Positions 31,673-40,403 of a stretch of 64,000 nt of DNA are shown here, piece after piece. Within the stretch, counting starts at the first letter, position 1; the number at the start of each line of letters is the position of its first letter. Position numbers and translations under genes: made by a program. This DNA is from Micromonospora chersina (lineage in GTDB: Bacteria > Actinomycetota > Actinomycetes > Mycobacteriales > Micromonosporaceae), in assembly GCF_900091475.1 (NCBI RefSeq), contig NZ_FMIB01000002.1, positions 868,001 through 932,000 of the forward strand. The letters are read 5' to 3'. The notes below the pieces were generated by a model. The model was not told where the DNA came from. It searched no databases and worked only from the letters and a program-made list of their open reading frames with translations.

Positions 31673-31693
31673 CAGCGGGTAGGTTGCTCAGTC

Positions 31694-32404
31694 ATGGCCA
31701 CGAGCACGGACGTCCGGCGGGACCTCGCCCGCCTCGCCGACCCGCGCCGGGCGGAGGCGTCGAGCCGGTTCCTGCAGATCGTCCCGGGCGGCTACGGCGA
31801 GGGCGACACGGCCATCGGCGTCCCGGTGCCGGACCAGCGCCGGGTGGCCGGCCGGTACTGGCGTGACCTCTCGCTGGCCGAGACCGCCGACCTGCTGACC
31901 GGCGGCGTGCACGAGGAGCGGCTCACGTCGCTGTTCATCCTCGTGCGCAAGTTCGCCAGGGCGGACGAGACCGAACGCGGCCGGATCGTCGACATCGTCC
32001 TGGCCAACACCTGCCACATCGACAACTGGGATCTGGTGGACTCCTCCGCCCCGTACATCCTCGGGCCCTGGCTCATCGACAAGGACCGGAGCGTCCTGGA
32101 CCGGTTGGCCGGGTCGAGCCTGGTGTGGGACCGGCGCATCGCCGTCATGGCGACGTTCGCCTTCATCCGGGCCGGCGACTTCGACTGGACCTTCCGCCTC
32201 GCCGACCGGCTCCTGCGCGACCCGCACGACCTCGTCCACAAGGCCGTGGGCTGGATGCTGCGCGAGGTGGGCAACCGCGACCGGGCGGCCGAGGAGGAGT
32301 TCCTGGCCTCCCGGTACCGGGCGATGCCCCGGGTCATGCTGCGGTACGCGATCGAGAAGTTCGACCCGCGGCGGCGTGGCGAGTACCTGTCCGGCGCCGC
32401 CTAG
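31694..32404 (+). CDS. DNA alkylation repair protein, AlkD family
   Basis: This is a HEAT-like repeat DNA glycosylase of 236 aa that removes N3- and N7-alkylpurines without base flipping. The catalytic segment NWDLVDSSAPYI has W112 and D116, matching W109/D113 of Bacillus cereus AlkD. No signal peptide. Its TAG stop overlaps the convergent map stop (CTAG at 32401-32404). A second, divergent family member lies at 35654-36325. Confidence 0.88.
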   Translation: MATSTDVRRDLARLADPRRAEASSRFLQIVPGGYGEGDTAIGVPVPDQRRVAGRYWRDLSLAETADLLTGGVHEERLTSLFILVRKFARADETERGRIVDIVLANTCHIDNWDLVDSSAPYILGPWLIDKDRSVLDRLAGSSLVWDRRIAVMATFAFIRAGDFDWTFRLADRLLRDPHDLVHKAVGWMLREVGNRDRAAEEEFLASRYRAMPRVMLRYAIEKFDPRRRGEYLSGAA

Positions 32405-33165
32405 CGGGTCAGCACCTCGGCGCCGTCCTCGGTGATGGCGATCGTGTGCTCGCTGTGCGCGGTCCGGCAGCCGGTCGCGCTGCGCAGCGTCCAGCCGTCG
32501 GCGTCGGTGACCAGCTCGGCGGTGTCCGCCATGACCCACGGCTCCAGCGCCAGCAGCAGCCCGGGGCGCAGCGGGTACCCGCGACCGGGCCGCCCCGTGT
32601 TGGCGACGTGCGGGTCCTGGTGCATCGTCGACCCGACGCCGTGACCGCCGAACTCGGTGTTGATCGAATACCCGGCCGCACGGAGGACCGAGCCGATGGC
32701 ATGGGAGATGTCACCGACGCGCGCCCCCGGCCCGGCCGCGGCGATCCCCGCGGCCAGCGCCCGCTCGGTCGCATTGATCAGCGCCACGCTCTCCGCGGGC
32801 TTCGCGTCGCCCACGATGAAGCTGACGGCGGAGTCCGCGACAACTCCGCCCAGGGAGACGGCGAGGTCGAGCGACAGCAGGTCCCCGTCGGCAAGCGTGT
32901 AGTCGTACGGCCGCCCGTGGAGCACCGCGTCGTTGACCGACGTGCAGATGTAGTGGCCGAACGGCCCGCGCCCGAAGGACGGCTCGTAGTCGACGTAGCA
33001 GGACTGCGCCCCGGCCTCGATGATCATGGCCTGGGCCCACCGGTCGATGTCCCGGAGGTTCGTGCCCACCGCGCAGCGACCCCGCAGCGTGCGCAGGATG
33101 TGGGCGACCAGGGCACCGGCCTCCCGGGCGCGGGGCAGTTCGGTGGGGTCCAGGATCTCGATCAT
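32401..33165 (-). CDS. map: Type I methionine aminopeptidase
   Basis: This is a cytoplasmic metalloenzyme of 254 aa that removes initiator Met. All five metal ligands are present: D100, D111, H175 (GGHGVG), E208 (LALEPW) and E239 (HSEHTIAI), plus the substrate His H83 in LHGRP. The ATG at 33165 gives MIEILDPTEL; a GTG four codons upstream is an alternative. It is divergent from an XRE regulator. Most actinobacteria have more than one map gene, so this may be an accessory copy. Confidence 0.92.
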   Translation of the reverse strand: MIEILDPTELPRAREAGALVAHILRTLRGRCAVGTNLRDIDRWAQAMIIEAGAQSCYVDYEPSFGRGPFGHYICTSVNDAVLHGRPYDYTLADGDLLSLDLAVSLGGVVADSAVSFIVGDAKPAESVALINATERALAAGIAAAGPGARVGDISHAIGSVLRAAGYSINTEFGGHGVGSTMHQDPHVANTGRPGRGYPLRPGLLLALEPWVMADTAELVTDADGWTLRSATGCRTAHSEHTIAITEDGAEVLTR

Positions 33166-33191
33166 GCGGCGCCTCACTCGTGCGGCCAATA

Positions 33192-33224
33192 AGTATCCCG
33201 GCCATACTATCCCGGTACTAGAAT
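33192..33224 (+). promoter_or_regulatory. Operator and -10 box of the XRE regulator
   Basis: AGTAT-CCCGGCC-ATACT (33192-33208) is a perfect inverted repeat, overlapping a direct repeat TATCCCGG at 33194 and 33208. The -10 TAGAAT (33219-33224) ends seven bases before the ATG, predicting a leaderless mRNA. The arrangement suggests autoregulation and shared control of map. Confidence 0.55.
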
Positions 33225-33231
33225 CGGCGTC

Positions 33232-33534
33232 ATGGTCAGGTTGCCGCTCACTCCCGCGGAGGTCGAACGCGGTCAGCGCCTCGGCGCCCTCCTGCGGCGC
33301 GCCCGCGGGGAGAGGTCGATGCTCCACACCGCGCTGGACGCGGGTGTCTCCCCGGAGACCCTCCGGAAGATCGAGTCCGGTCGCGTGGCCACCCCTGCCT
33401 TCCCGACCATCGCCGCGATCGCCGACGTCCTCGGCCTCTCCCTCGACGCCGTGTGGGCCGAGATCAACCCGTCGGACGGCCGGGTCGAACTCGCCGGCTC
33501 GGGTCGCCACGCGGGCGAGCGGTTGGCCTCGTAG
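33232..33534 (+). CDS. XRE-family helix-turn-helix regulator
   Basis: This 100-aa protein has a Cro/C1-type helix-turn-helix (about 18-75: GALLRRARGERSM...SPETLRKIESGRVATPAF...IADVLGLSLDAVW). It is divergent from map, across a short region with an inverted repeat, and probably controls map and itself. The ATG directly follows the predicted transcription start, so no ribosome site is expected. Confidence 0.85.
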   Translation: MVRLPLTPAEVERGQRLGALLRRARGERSMLHTALDAGVSPETLRKIESGRVATPAFPTIAAIADVLGLSLDAVWAEINPSDGRVELAGSGRHAGERLAS

Positions 33535-33663
33535 GTCGTCCGCCCGGCCACACGTGGCCCCGCGACGCCGGCGCCGCCTTGACCGGGTGACCACAGCGGT
33601 GATACCGAGATCAGCACGCCGGCGCCTGCCGGGCCGCGCGGCGCACCACACGGGGGAGACAGC

Positions 33664-34947
33664 ATGCTCGACTCTGCGACGACCCAGGTGATCCCGCGGG
33701 TCCCGCCACCGCCACGCCGCCGCCGGCGGCGTCTCCCGGCGCTGATCAGCATCCTGATGACCCTGCTCCTGCTCGCCGCCGCGCTGGTGGCGGTCGCACC
33801 GCTGCGCCACCCGCTGCCCGCGCCGACAGTCACGCGGACGCTGCCCGCGTCGACAGTCATCCCCGGCACGGCGCCGGCCCTGCCGTGGCCGCAGTCCGGG
33901 CAGGCCGCCCTCTACGTGGAGGGCATCGGATCCATCGGCGCCTCGGGCGGCAGCCGACCGCTGCCCATCGGCAGCGTGGCCAAGGTGATGACGGCGTACG
34001 TCATCCTGACCGAGCACCCCCTGGACCGCGGCGAGCACGGCCCGAAGCTGACCGTCAGCGCGGCGCAGGCCGCCGCGTACCCGAGCGAACTCGCGCGCGG
34101 CGAGTCCCTCATCCGCGTCACCGCGGGCGCGGTCTTCACCGAGCGCCAGGCCCTCCAGGCGGTGCTGCTGCCGTCGGCGAACAACATGGCGCGGATCCTC
34201 GCCGCCTGGGACGCCGGCAGCATCGAGGCGTTCGTCGACAAGATGAACGACACGGCCGCCGAGTTCGGCATGCGGAACACCCACTACACCGACCCGTCCG
34301 GGCTCAGCCCGGCGACCGTCAGCACCGCCGCCGACCAGGTGATCCTCGCCCGCAAGGCGATGGCCCTGCCCGCGTTCGCGGAGATCGTGGCCCAGAAGAA
34401 GGCCACCCTGCCCGTCGCCGGCGAGGTCAAGAACTACAACTCGCTCGTCGGCCGCAACGGCGTCGTGGGCATCAAGACCGGCTCCACCGACGAGGCCGGG
34501 GGGTGCCTGTCCTTCGCGTTCGTCGTCACCGTCGGCGGCCGGAAGATCACCGTCGTCGGGGCCGTCCTCGGGCAGCCCGGCGCGGACACCCCCGTCCAGT
34601 TGGAGCGGGTCTTCCGGGTGACCCGCTCGCTGATCCGCACCGCCACGTCGGCGATCGCGCTGCACCCCGTCGTCCGTGCCGGCGACCCGGTCGCCACCGT
34701 CCGCGGGCCGCTCGGCGCCCGGACCACGATCCACGCCGCGAACGACCTGTCCGTGGTCGGCTGGCCCGGTCTCCGCGTCAGGCTGGACGCCGACATCCCG
34801 GCCGTGCCGGCCGACCTGCCCGCCGGCGCCGAACACGGCCGGGTCACCGCCGTCGCCGGCGGCGGCAGGCCCGTCACGACCCCGCTCCGATCAGGGGTAC
34901 GCCTCGAAGCCCCCAGCACCTGGGACCGCATCCGCAGGCACCGCTGA
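33664..34947 (+). CDS. D-alanyl-D-alanine carboxypeptidase (S11 family)
   Basis: This is a penicillin-binding protein of 427 aa that trims peptidoglycan stem peptides. A basic N-terminus and one membrane segment (24-46) export it. The active site is S104-V-A-K107, S171-A-N173 and K271-T-G. The C-terminal 150 residues are beta-rich and lack a second hydrophobic anchor, so attachment is by the N-terminal helix. GGGGGAG precedes the ATG by five bases. The Pro/Arg-rich cytoplasmic tail (residues 10-24) resembles regulatory or localisation tails. Confidence 0.92.
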   Translation: MLDSATTQVIPRVPPPPRRRRRRLPALISILMTLLLLAAALVAVAPLRHPLPAPTVTRTLPASTVIPGTAPALPWPQSGQAALYVEGIGSIGASGGSRPLPIGSVAKVMTAYVILTEHPLDRGEHGPKLTVSAAQAAAYPSELARGESLIRVTAGAVFTERQALQAVLLPSANNMARILAAWDAGSIEAFVDKMNDTAAEFGMRNTHYTDPSGLSPATVSTAADQVILARKAMALPAFAEIVAQKKATLPVAGEVKNYNSLVGRNGVVGIKTGSTDEAGGCLSFAFVVTVGGRKITVVGAVLGQPGADTPVQLERVFRVTRSLIRTATSAIALHPVVRAGDPVATVRGPLGARTTIHAANDLSVVGWPGLRVRLDADIPAVPADLPAGAEHGRVTAVAGGGRPVTTPLRSGVRLEAPSTWDRIRRHR

Positions 34948-34973
34948 CGCGGCGGCAACCGCGGTCGGGCGGG

Positions 34974-35501
34974 TCAGGGCGCGGTGGGCTCGCAGTCCGC
35001 CGCGAACGTGTCGAAGGCGACCGTCACGGTGCCGTCGGCGTTGAGGGTGGTGTGGTTCGTGATCCGGAGCGTGGCGTCGTTGCCCGGCCCCGGCCCGACG
35101 ATCCCGAACACCAGTTGCTGGGTGGAGGTGATCGGCAGCCCACCCGATCCCTGGTTGTAGACGAAGAGGTTGACCCGGGTGCTGACGTACCGGTCGCCGG
35201 TCGTCGCGCCGACGCCGTGCACACTGGACTGAGTCTCGACGATGTGCACGTGGAAGCCGCCGGTCTCGTCGACGGTCACGTGGTACACCTCGGAGATCGT
35301 GCCGTCGAAGTTCACGACCTCGCCGAGACCGCCGTTGGCGCACGGCAGGACGACGGAGAGGTCCATCGGGGCCTGGAGGATCCGGGTGGTGGTCTCCGCG
35401 GCGTACGCCGGTGCCGGCCCCGCCACGAGCACGAGTGACGGCGCGAGCAGCGCCACCGCCGAGGCGGTCCGGGCCCGGCGGGTGAGCCTGATCTTGTGCA
35501 T
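34974..35501 (-). CDS. Secreted hypothetical protein, 175 aa
   Basis: A small exported protein of unknown function. Start ATG 35501 (GAAGGA upstream) gives a signal peptide cleaved near AYAAE. The mature 140 residues are beta-rich with only two Cys (in PCANGG and DCEPT), which could form a disulfide. A similar domain is seen in uncharacterised actinobacterial secreted proteins. It is convergent with the carboxypeptidase gene. Confidence 0.75.
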   Translation of the reverse strand: MHKIRLTRRARTASAVALLAPSLVLVAGPAPAYAAETTTRILQAPMDLSVVLPCANGGLGEVVNFDGTISEVYHVTVDETGGFHVHIVETQSSVHGVGATTGDRYVSTRVNLFVYNQGSGGLPITSTQQLVFGIVGPGPGNDATLRITNHTTLNADGTVTVAFDTFAADCEPTAP

Positions 35502-35555
35502 GGCGATCGTCCTTCCGCGTGGACGCCCCGGCCGCGACCGACCGGGCTCACCGGG

Positions 35556-35584
35556 AATGTCCTCGCGGTGGGTGAGGGTGTCAA
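35556..35584 (-). promoter_or_regulatory. Promoter of the secreted hypothetical protein
   Basis: Minus-strand TTGACA (35584-35579) is followed after 17 bases by GACATT (35561-35556). The -35 is perfect and the -10 partial. About 55 bases of leader precede the ATG, including a GAAGGA ribosome site. Confidence 0.5.
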
Positions 35585-35653
35585 TACGGCCCCGCGTGTC
35601 GTGCGCGTTTCCGTCATAGGCTGCGTCTCGCACGCGACGGGCGGGAGGTTGAG

Positions 35654-36325
35654 GTGGCCGACACCAGGCTGGCCGAGGTGATGGCCGAGCTGGCCGCGCT
35701 GGAGGACCCGAAGGCGCGCCAGGTGAACGCCAGACACGGTGACGACCACGGCGTGAACCTCGGCAGGCTGCGCACGCTCGCGAAGCGGCTGAAGACGCAG
35801 CAGGACCTGGCGTGCCAGCTCTGGCAGACGGGCGACACGGCGGCGAGACTGCTGGCGATCCTGGTCTGCCGGCCGAAGGCGTTCGAGCGGGACGAGCTGG
35901 ACGTCATGCTGCGCGAGGCGCGCACGCCCAAGGTGCACGACTGGCTCGTGAACAACGTGGTGAAGAAGAATCCGCACGCCGAAGAGCTGCGCGTGGCCTG
36001 GTCCGCCGACCCGGACCCGGTGGTCGCGAGCGCCGGTTGGGCGCTGACCGCCGAACGTGTGGCGAGGAGGCCCGAGGGCCTCGACCTCGCCGCCTTGCTC
36101 GACGTCATCGAGGCGGAGATGAAGGACGCCCCGGATCGCCTGCAGTGGGCGATGAACAACTGCCTGGCGCAGATCGGGATCGACCACGCCGAGCACCGCG
36201 CCCGCGCCATCGACATCGGCGAGCGGCTGGCGGTGCTCAAGGACTACCCGACCTCGCCGGGCTGCACCTCGCCGTACGCGCCCACCTGGATCGCCGAGAT
36301 GGTGCGCCGCCAGCAGGACCACTAG
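35654..36325 (+). CDS. Divergent AlkD-family HEAT-repeat protein
   Basis: This 223-aa helical protein belongs to the DNA alkylation repair (AlkD/HEAT-like) family by repeat pattern. The catalytic region reads HDWLVNNVV: W97 is kept but the position of the catalytic Asp (W+4) is N101. It may therefore bind DNA or damaged bases without the AlkD glycosylase chemistry, as reported for some AlkD2-type proteins. GTG start with GGGAGG upstream. It is on its own, divergent from a secreted protein gene. Confidence 0.75.
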   Translation: MADTRLAEVMAELAALEDPKARQVNARHGDDHGVNLGRLRTLAKRLKTQQDLACQLWQTGDTAARLLAILVCRPKAFERDELDVMLREARTPKVHDWLVNNVVKKNPHAEELRVAWSADPDPVVASAGWALTAERVARRPEGLDLAALLDVIEAEMKDAPDRLQWAMNNCLAQIGIDHAEHRARAIDIGERLAVLKDYPTSPGCTSPYAPTWIAEMVRRQQDH

Positions 36326-36450
36326 GAGAGCGTCGCTCGCAGGAGGAAGAGCCGAATGCGCCGGTTCCGCTTCTGCGGGAAATGAATTCGGGCCGCGGCT
36401 GCGGAATGACGGCAGAAGATCGCTCCCACTTTAACGTATATCGCACCGGG

Positions 36451-36467
36451 GGTCTTGCCGCAAGGCC
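36451..36467 (+). promoter_or_regulatory. Rifamycin-associated element (RAE)-like inverted repeat
   Basis: GGTCTTGC-C-GCAAGGCC is an imperfect inverted repeat (one mismatch) flanked by G and GGG runs. It resembles the rifamycin-associated element known upstream of rifamycin-inactivating genes in actinobacteria (core CTTGCGGCAAGG, from memory). It lies 60 bases before rph and about 9 bases after a TATATC -10-like box (36437-36442), a position that fits the known element. Confidence 0.75.
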
Positions 36468-36526
36468 GGGGTCGTGACGCAGAATCGTCGGCCGGACCCG
36501 GGAACGGGCGAAGAAATGGGGCGCGA

Positions 36527-39124
36527 ATGAGCGAGCGGTACGTGGTGGGTTTCCAGGAGGTCGACGAGACGTGGGTGGCGATCGTCGGTGGCAAGGGCGC
36601 GCACCTCGGGGCGTTGGCGCGGATCGACGGCCTCCGCGTGCCGGACGGCTTCTGCGTGACGACGGACGCCTTCCGCCGGGTCCTGGCCGACGTTCCGTCG
36701 GTCGACGACCGGCTCGCTGAACTGTCGCGCCTGAACCCGGACGACCGGGAGGCGATCCGAACGCTCAGTGCGGACATCCGCCGGAGCATCGCAGAGGCAC
36801 CGGTCCCAAACGACGTGGCGGCGGCGATCACCCGGGCCCTTGCGGAACTCGGGGAGGACGCCGCGTACGCCGTCCGGTCCAGCGCGACGGCCGAGGACCT
36901 GCCGACGGCATCGTTCGCGGGCCAGCAGGACACGTACCTGAACGTCATCGGGGTGGCGGCGATCCTCCGGCACGTCAGCCGCTGCTGGGCCTCGCTGTTC
37001 ACCGAGCGGGCCGTGACCTACCGCCAGCGCAACGGCATCGACCACCGCGCGGTCCACATGGCCGTTGTGGTGCAGGAGATGGTCTTCCCGCAGGCCGCCG
37101 GGGTCCTGTTCACGGCCGACCCCGTCACGTCGAACCGGACGGTCGCCTCCGTGGAGGCCAGCTTCGGCCTCGGGGAGGCTCTGGTCTCGGGGCTGGTGAA
37201 CGCGGACGCCTACCGGGTGCGGGACGGTGAGATCATCCACAGGGCGATCGCCACCAAGCGGCTCGCCGTCCACGCCCTGCCGGACGGCGGCACGCGGGAA
37301 CGGGCGATCGACCCGGAGCGGCAGGACAAGCCGGCGCTGACGGACGAGCAGGTCCGGCGACTGGTGCAGCTGGGCCGGCGGATCGAGACGCACTTCGGCC
37401 ACCCCCAGGACATCGAGTGGTGCCTGGTCGACGACGGCTTCCAGGTCGTCCAGAGCCGGCCGATCACGACACTGTTCCCGATTCCCGAGGCCGGCGACGG
37501 AGAGAACCACGTCTACCTCTCCGTCGGTCACCAGCAGATGATGACCGACGCCATGAAGCCTCTGGGGCTGTCGATGTGGAAGATGACGGCCATGGCGCCG
37601 ATGCACGAGGCCGGCGGCAGGCTGTTCGTGGACGTCACCCCACACCTGGCCTCGCCGGCGCGCCGCGCCGGTTTCCTGGAGATGGCGGGGCGGGGCGATC
37701 CGCTGACCAGGGACGCGCTGGAGACCGTCATCGACCGCGGCGACTTCATCCCGTCACTCCCCGACCAGGCTCCCCCGAGGCCGCCCGCCGGCGGCACGCC
37801 CGCCCCGATCGAGACCGATCCGGCCATCGTCGCCGACCTGATCGCACGCAGCCAGGCGTCCGTCGCCGCCCTGCGACGCGACATCGGGACGAAGTCCGGG
37901 CCCGCGCTGTTCGACTTCCTCCTGACTGCCTTCGCGGAACAGAAGCGGCTCCTCAGCGATCCGCGCAGCATGCAGGCGATCATGGCGGGGATGGACGCCA
38001 CGTGGTGGCTCAACGACCAGTTGGAGGCGTGGCTGGGCGACAGGAACGCGGCGGACACGCTCACGTTGTCCGCGCCCCACAACATCACCTCGGAGATGGG
38101 GCTGGCGCTCCTGGACGTCGCCGACGTCATCCGCCCGCACCCGGAGGTGGTGGCCTTCCTCCAGGGGGTCGAGGACGAGAGCTTCCTCGACGAGCTGGCC
38201 AAGCTCCCGGGCGGTCCGGAAGCGCGCGACGCCATCGGGGCCTACCTCGACAGGTACGGCATGCGCTGCGTCGGCGAGATCGACATCACGAGGCCCCGCT
38301 GGAGCGAGCGCCCCAGTACCCTCGTGCCCGTCATCCTCGACAACGTCAGGAACTTCGCGCCGGGCGAGAGCACGCGGCGCTTCGAGCAGGGGCGCCGGGA
38401 GGCGGCGAAGAAGGAACAGGACGTCCTGGCGCGGCTGCGGGCCCTGCCGGACGGGCAGCGCAAGGCCGACGAGACCAAGCGGATGATCGACCGGGTCCGC
38501 ACCTTCATCGGCTACCGGGAGTATCCGAAGTACGCCATCATCAGCCGCTACCTCGTCTACAAGCGGGCCCTGCTGGAGGAGGCCGAGCGCCTCGTGCGGG
38601 CCGGCGTGCTCGGCGCGCAGGAGGACATCTTCTACCTCACGTTCGCCGAGCTTCACGACGTCGTCCGCACGCACCGGGCGGATCACCGGCTCATCCAGCG
38701 GCGGAAGGACGAGTTCCGGTGGCATCAGACGCTCACACCGCCCCGGGTGCTCACCTCCGAGGGTGAGGGCATCGCCGGGGCGTACCGGCGCGACGGGGTG
38801 CCGGCCGGCGCGCTGGTCGGCCTGCCGGTCTCCGGCGGGATCGTCGAGGGTCGGGCCCGCGTCATCCTGGACCTGGCCGAGGCCGATCTCGGACCGGGTG
38901 ACATCCTGGTCACCCCCTACACCGACCCGAGCTGGTCACCCCTGTTCGTGGCGGTCGAGGGACTGGTGACGGAGGTGGGCGGCCTCATGACCCACGGGGC
39001 GGTGATCGCCCGGGAGTACGGCCTGCCCGCCGTCGTCGGCGTGCAGGGTGCGACCAGGCTGATCCGGGACGGTCAGCGCATTCGCGTGCACGGCACCGAC
39101 GGGTACGTGGAGCTCCTGCCCTGA
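36527..39124 (+). CDS. rph: Rifampin phosphotransferase (PEP-synthase-like)
   Basis: This three-domain enzyme of 865 aa phosphorylates rifamycins on the 21-OH, converting ATP to AMP and phosphate, and gives resistance. The N-terminal ATP-grasp (PPDK_N) domain spans about 1-315 (VGGKGAHLGAL; YAVRSSATAEDL). A middle rifampin-binding domain spans about 325-750. The C-terminal swivelling domain has catalytic H823 in TEVGGLMTHGAVIAREYG. Length and His position match Listeria RPH (867 aa, His825). A PEP synthase would be shorter or have a different third domain. The RAE-like repeat upstream supports the assignment. No helR or Arr gene lies nearby. Confidence 0.9.
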   Translation: MSERYVVGFQEVDETWVAIVGGKGAHLGALARIDGLRVPDGFCVTTDAFRRVLADVPSVDDRLAELSRLNPDDREAIRTLSADIRRSIAEAPVPNDVAAAITRALAELGEDAAYAVRSSATAEDLPTASFAGQQDTYLNVIGVAAILRHVSRCWASLFTERAVTYRQRNGIDHRAVHMAVVVQEMVFPQAAGVLFTADPVTSNRTVASVEASFGLGEALVSGLVNADAYRVRDGEIIHRAIATKRLAVHALPDGGTRERAIDPERQDKPALTDEQVRRLVQLGRRIETHFGHPQDIEWCLVDDGFQVVQSRPITTLFPIPEAGDGENHVYLSVGHQQMMTDAMKPLGLSMWKMTAMAPMHEAGGRLFVDVTPHLASPARRAGFLEMAGRGDPLTRDALETVIDRGDFIPSLPDQAPPRPPAGGTPAPIETDPAIVADLIARSQASVAALRRDIGTKSGPALFDFLLTAFAEQKRLLSDPRSMQAIMAGMDATWWLNDQLEAWLGDRNAADTLTLSAPHNITSEMGLALLDVADVIRPHPEVVAFLQGVEDESFLDELAKLPGGPEARDAIGAYLDRYGMRCVGEIDITRPRWSERPSTLVPVILDNVRNFAPGESTRRFEQGRREAAKKEQDVLARLRALPDGQRKADETKRMIDRVRTFIGYREYPKYAIISRYLVYKRALLEEAERLVRAGVLGAQEDIFYLTFAELHDVVRTHRADHRLIQRRKDEFRWHQTLTPPRVLTSEGEGIAGAYRRDGVPAGALVGLPVSGGIVEGRARVILDLAEADLGPGDILVTPYTDPSWSPLFVAVEGLVTEVGGLMTHGAVIAREYGLPAVVGVQGATRLIRDGQRIRVHGTDGYVELLP

Positions 39125-39145
39125 CCGCCCAGCACGTCCCGGCCC

Positions 39146-39589
39146 TCAGTCCTCGACGGAACCCGCAGTGTCGACGATCGTGACGGGAGTGCCGAGTTCG
39201 ACGGTACGGGAGACGGTGCAGAGCCGGTCGTGCGACTGCTGCAACGATCGGGGCAGCGCCTCGCGTGCCCTGTCGCCGTCGGCGCCCGCCGGGAACGTCA
39301 CGGTGAACTCGACCTTGAGGTTCTCCATCCGGTTCCCGCCGGCCTCGTCCCGGATCTTGTCGCCGGTGACCTCGACGGCGAACCGGGTGGGCTCGGCGCG
39401 GCGGCTGGTGATGTAGTCCACGTCGATGGCCGTGCAGCCGCCGATGGCAGCCAGAAGGAGCTCCACCGGCGTGAAGGCGCCGTCCTCGCCCGTGCCCATC
39501 GGCAGCGATCCGCCGCGGACGTTCCGTGCGACGTAGTTCCCCATGCTGGTGCGCTCGATCTCCACCGAGCGGAAGGTGTCCTCACTCAT
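39146..39589 (-). CDS. OsmC-family protein
   Basis: This is an OsmC/Ohr-type protein of 147 aa. The two-helix core has the conserved Cys in AAIGGCTAIDVDYI and a C-terminal Cys in RLCTVSRTVELGTPV. Such proteins reduce organic hydroperoxides with thiols. The ATG at 39589 is chosen over a longer start without homology-like features. It is convergent with rph, 21 bases away. Confidence 0.85.
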   Translation of the reverse strand: MSEDTFRSVEIERTSMGNYVARNVRGGSLPMGTGEDGAFTPVELLLAAIGGCTAIDVDYITSRRAEPTRFAVEVTGDKIRDEAGGNRMENLKVEFTVTFPAGADGDRAREALPRSLQQSHDRLCTVSRTVELGTPVTIVDTAGSVED

Positions 39590-39670
39590 GACAGGGAAGC
39601 TACCGAGGCCGGCCGGTCCCCGGGCCACCGGCCCGGCCGGCCGGTCGCTTCTTCTGTCGTGGGTATGCCC

Positions 39671-40258
39671 TCAGCGGACCCGAAGTCCGGCGAGGAGGAG
39701 CTGGACCAGGCGGCGCGCGTCGTACCGGGGGTCGTTACCGGCGCCGATGCAGAGATTGCCGACGCCGCGGAGCAGTCCGTACGCGTCCAGGTCGGGACGG
39801 ATCTCGCCGGCCGCGACCGCGGCGTCGAGCAGTTGGTCGCACACGGGGACCAGGCGGTCGAGGAAGTAGGCGTGCAGGGTCTGGAAGGCGGCGGCGTCGG
39901 ACTGTAGCGCTTCGGCGAGCCCGTGTTTGGTGGTCAGGAAATCGACGAACAGGTCGATCCACCGCACCAGGGCGGTGTGCGGTGTGCCGCTGTCGGCCAG
40001 CAGGGCGGGGCCCGCCTCGGCACACGCCTCGATCTGGTGCCGGTAGACGGCGACGATGAGGTCGGCTCGGGTCGGGAAGTGGCGGTAGATGGTGCCCACC
40101 CCGACGCCCGCCCTGGCGGCGATGTCGCGCACGGGCACGTCGACGCCGGAGGCGACGAATGCCGCGGAGGCGGCATCCAGCAGGGCTTTCTCGTTGCGCC
40201 GGGCGTCGGCGCGCTTGCGCGGGGCCGCTTGCTCGGCGCCGCTGTCGATCTCGGCCAA
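39671..40258 (-). CDS. TetR-family repressor
   Basis: This 195-aa regulator has a TetR helix-turn-helix (about 24-68: LLDAASAAFVASGVDVPVRDIAARAGV, GTIYRHFPTRADL) and a helical ligand domain. The only usable start is TTG 40258, because TAA lies three codons upstream and the next candidates cut into the helix-turn-helix. A GGGGG stretch is nine bases before. It is divergent from the aldo/keto reductase gene across two identical-type operators and very probably represses both. Confidence 0.88.
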   Translation of the reverse strand: MAEIDSGAEQAAPRKRADARRNEKALLDAASAAFVASGVDVPVRDIAARAGVGVGTIYRHFPTRADLIVAVYRHQIEACAEAGPALLADSGTPHTALVRWIDLFVDFLTTKHGLAEALQSDAAAFQTLHAYFLDRLVPVCDQLLDAAVAAGEIRPDLDAYGLLRGVGNLCIGAGNDPRYDARRLVQLLLAGLRVR

Positions 40259-40290
40259 ACCGGGTTACCCCCATCACACCACTTGGCATC

Positions 40291-40332
40291 CGGAACACTG
40301 TTCCGTATGTTGGTTATCGGAACGGCGTTCCG
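40291..40332. promoter_or_regulatory. Pair of TetR operators CGGAAC-N3-GTTCCG
   Basis: Two perfect inverted repeats, CGGAAC-ACT-GTTCCG (40291-40305) and CGGAAC-GGC-GTTCCG (40318-40332), are 27 bases apart centre to centre, in the divergent region between the TetR and AKR genes. Such a two-site array suits two TetR dimers. Confidence 0.8.
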
Positions 40333-40403
40333 CTTGGTGAGCTTACCGGGCCTGCCGGTCGCCGCCAAACGATGCACCGCCGCACGTCTTCAGGAGGACA
40401 GCC

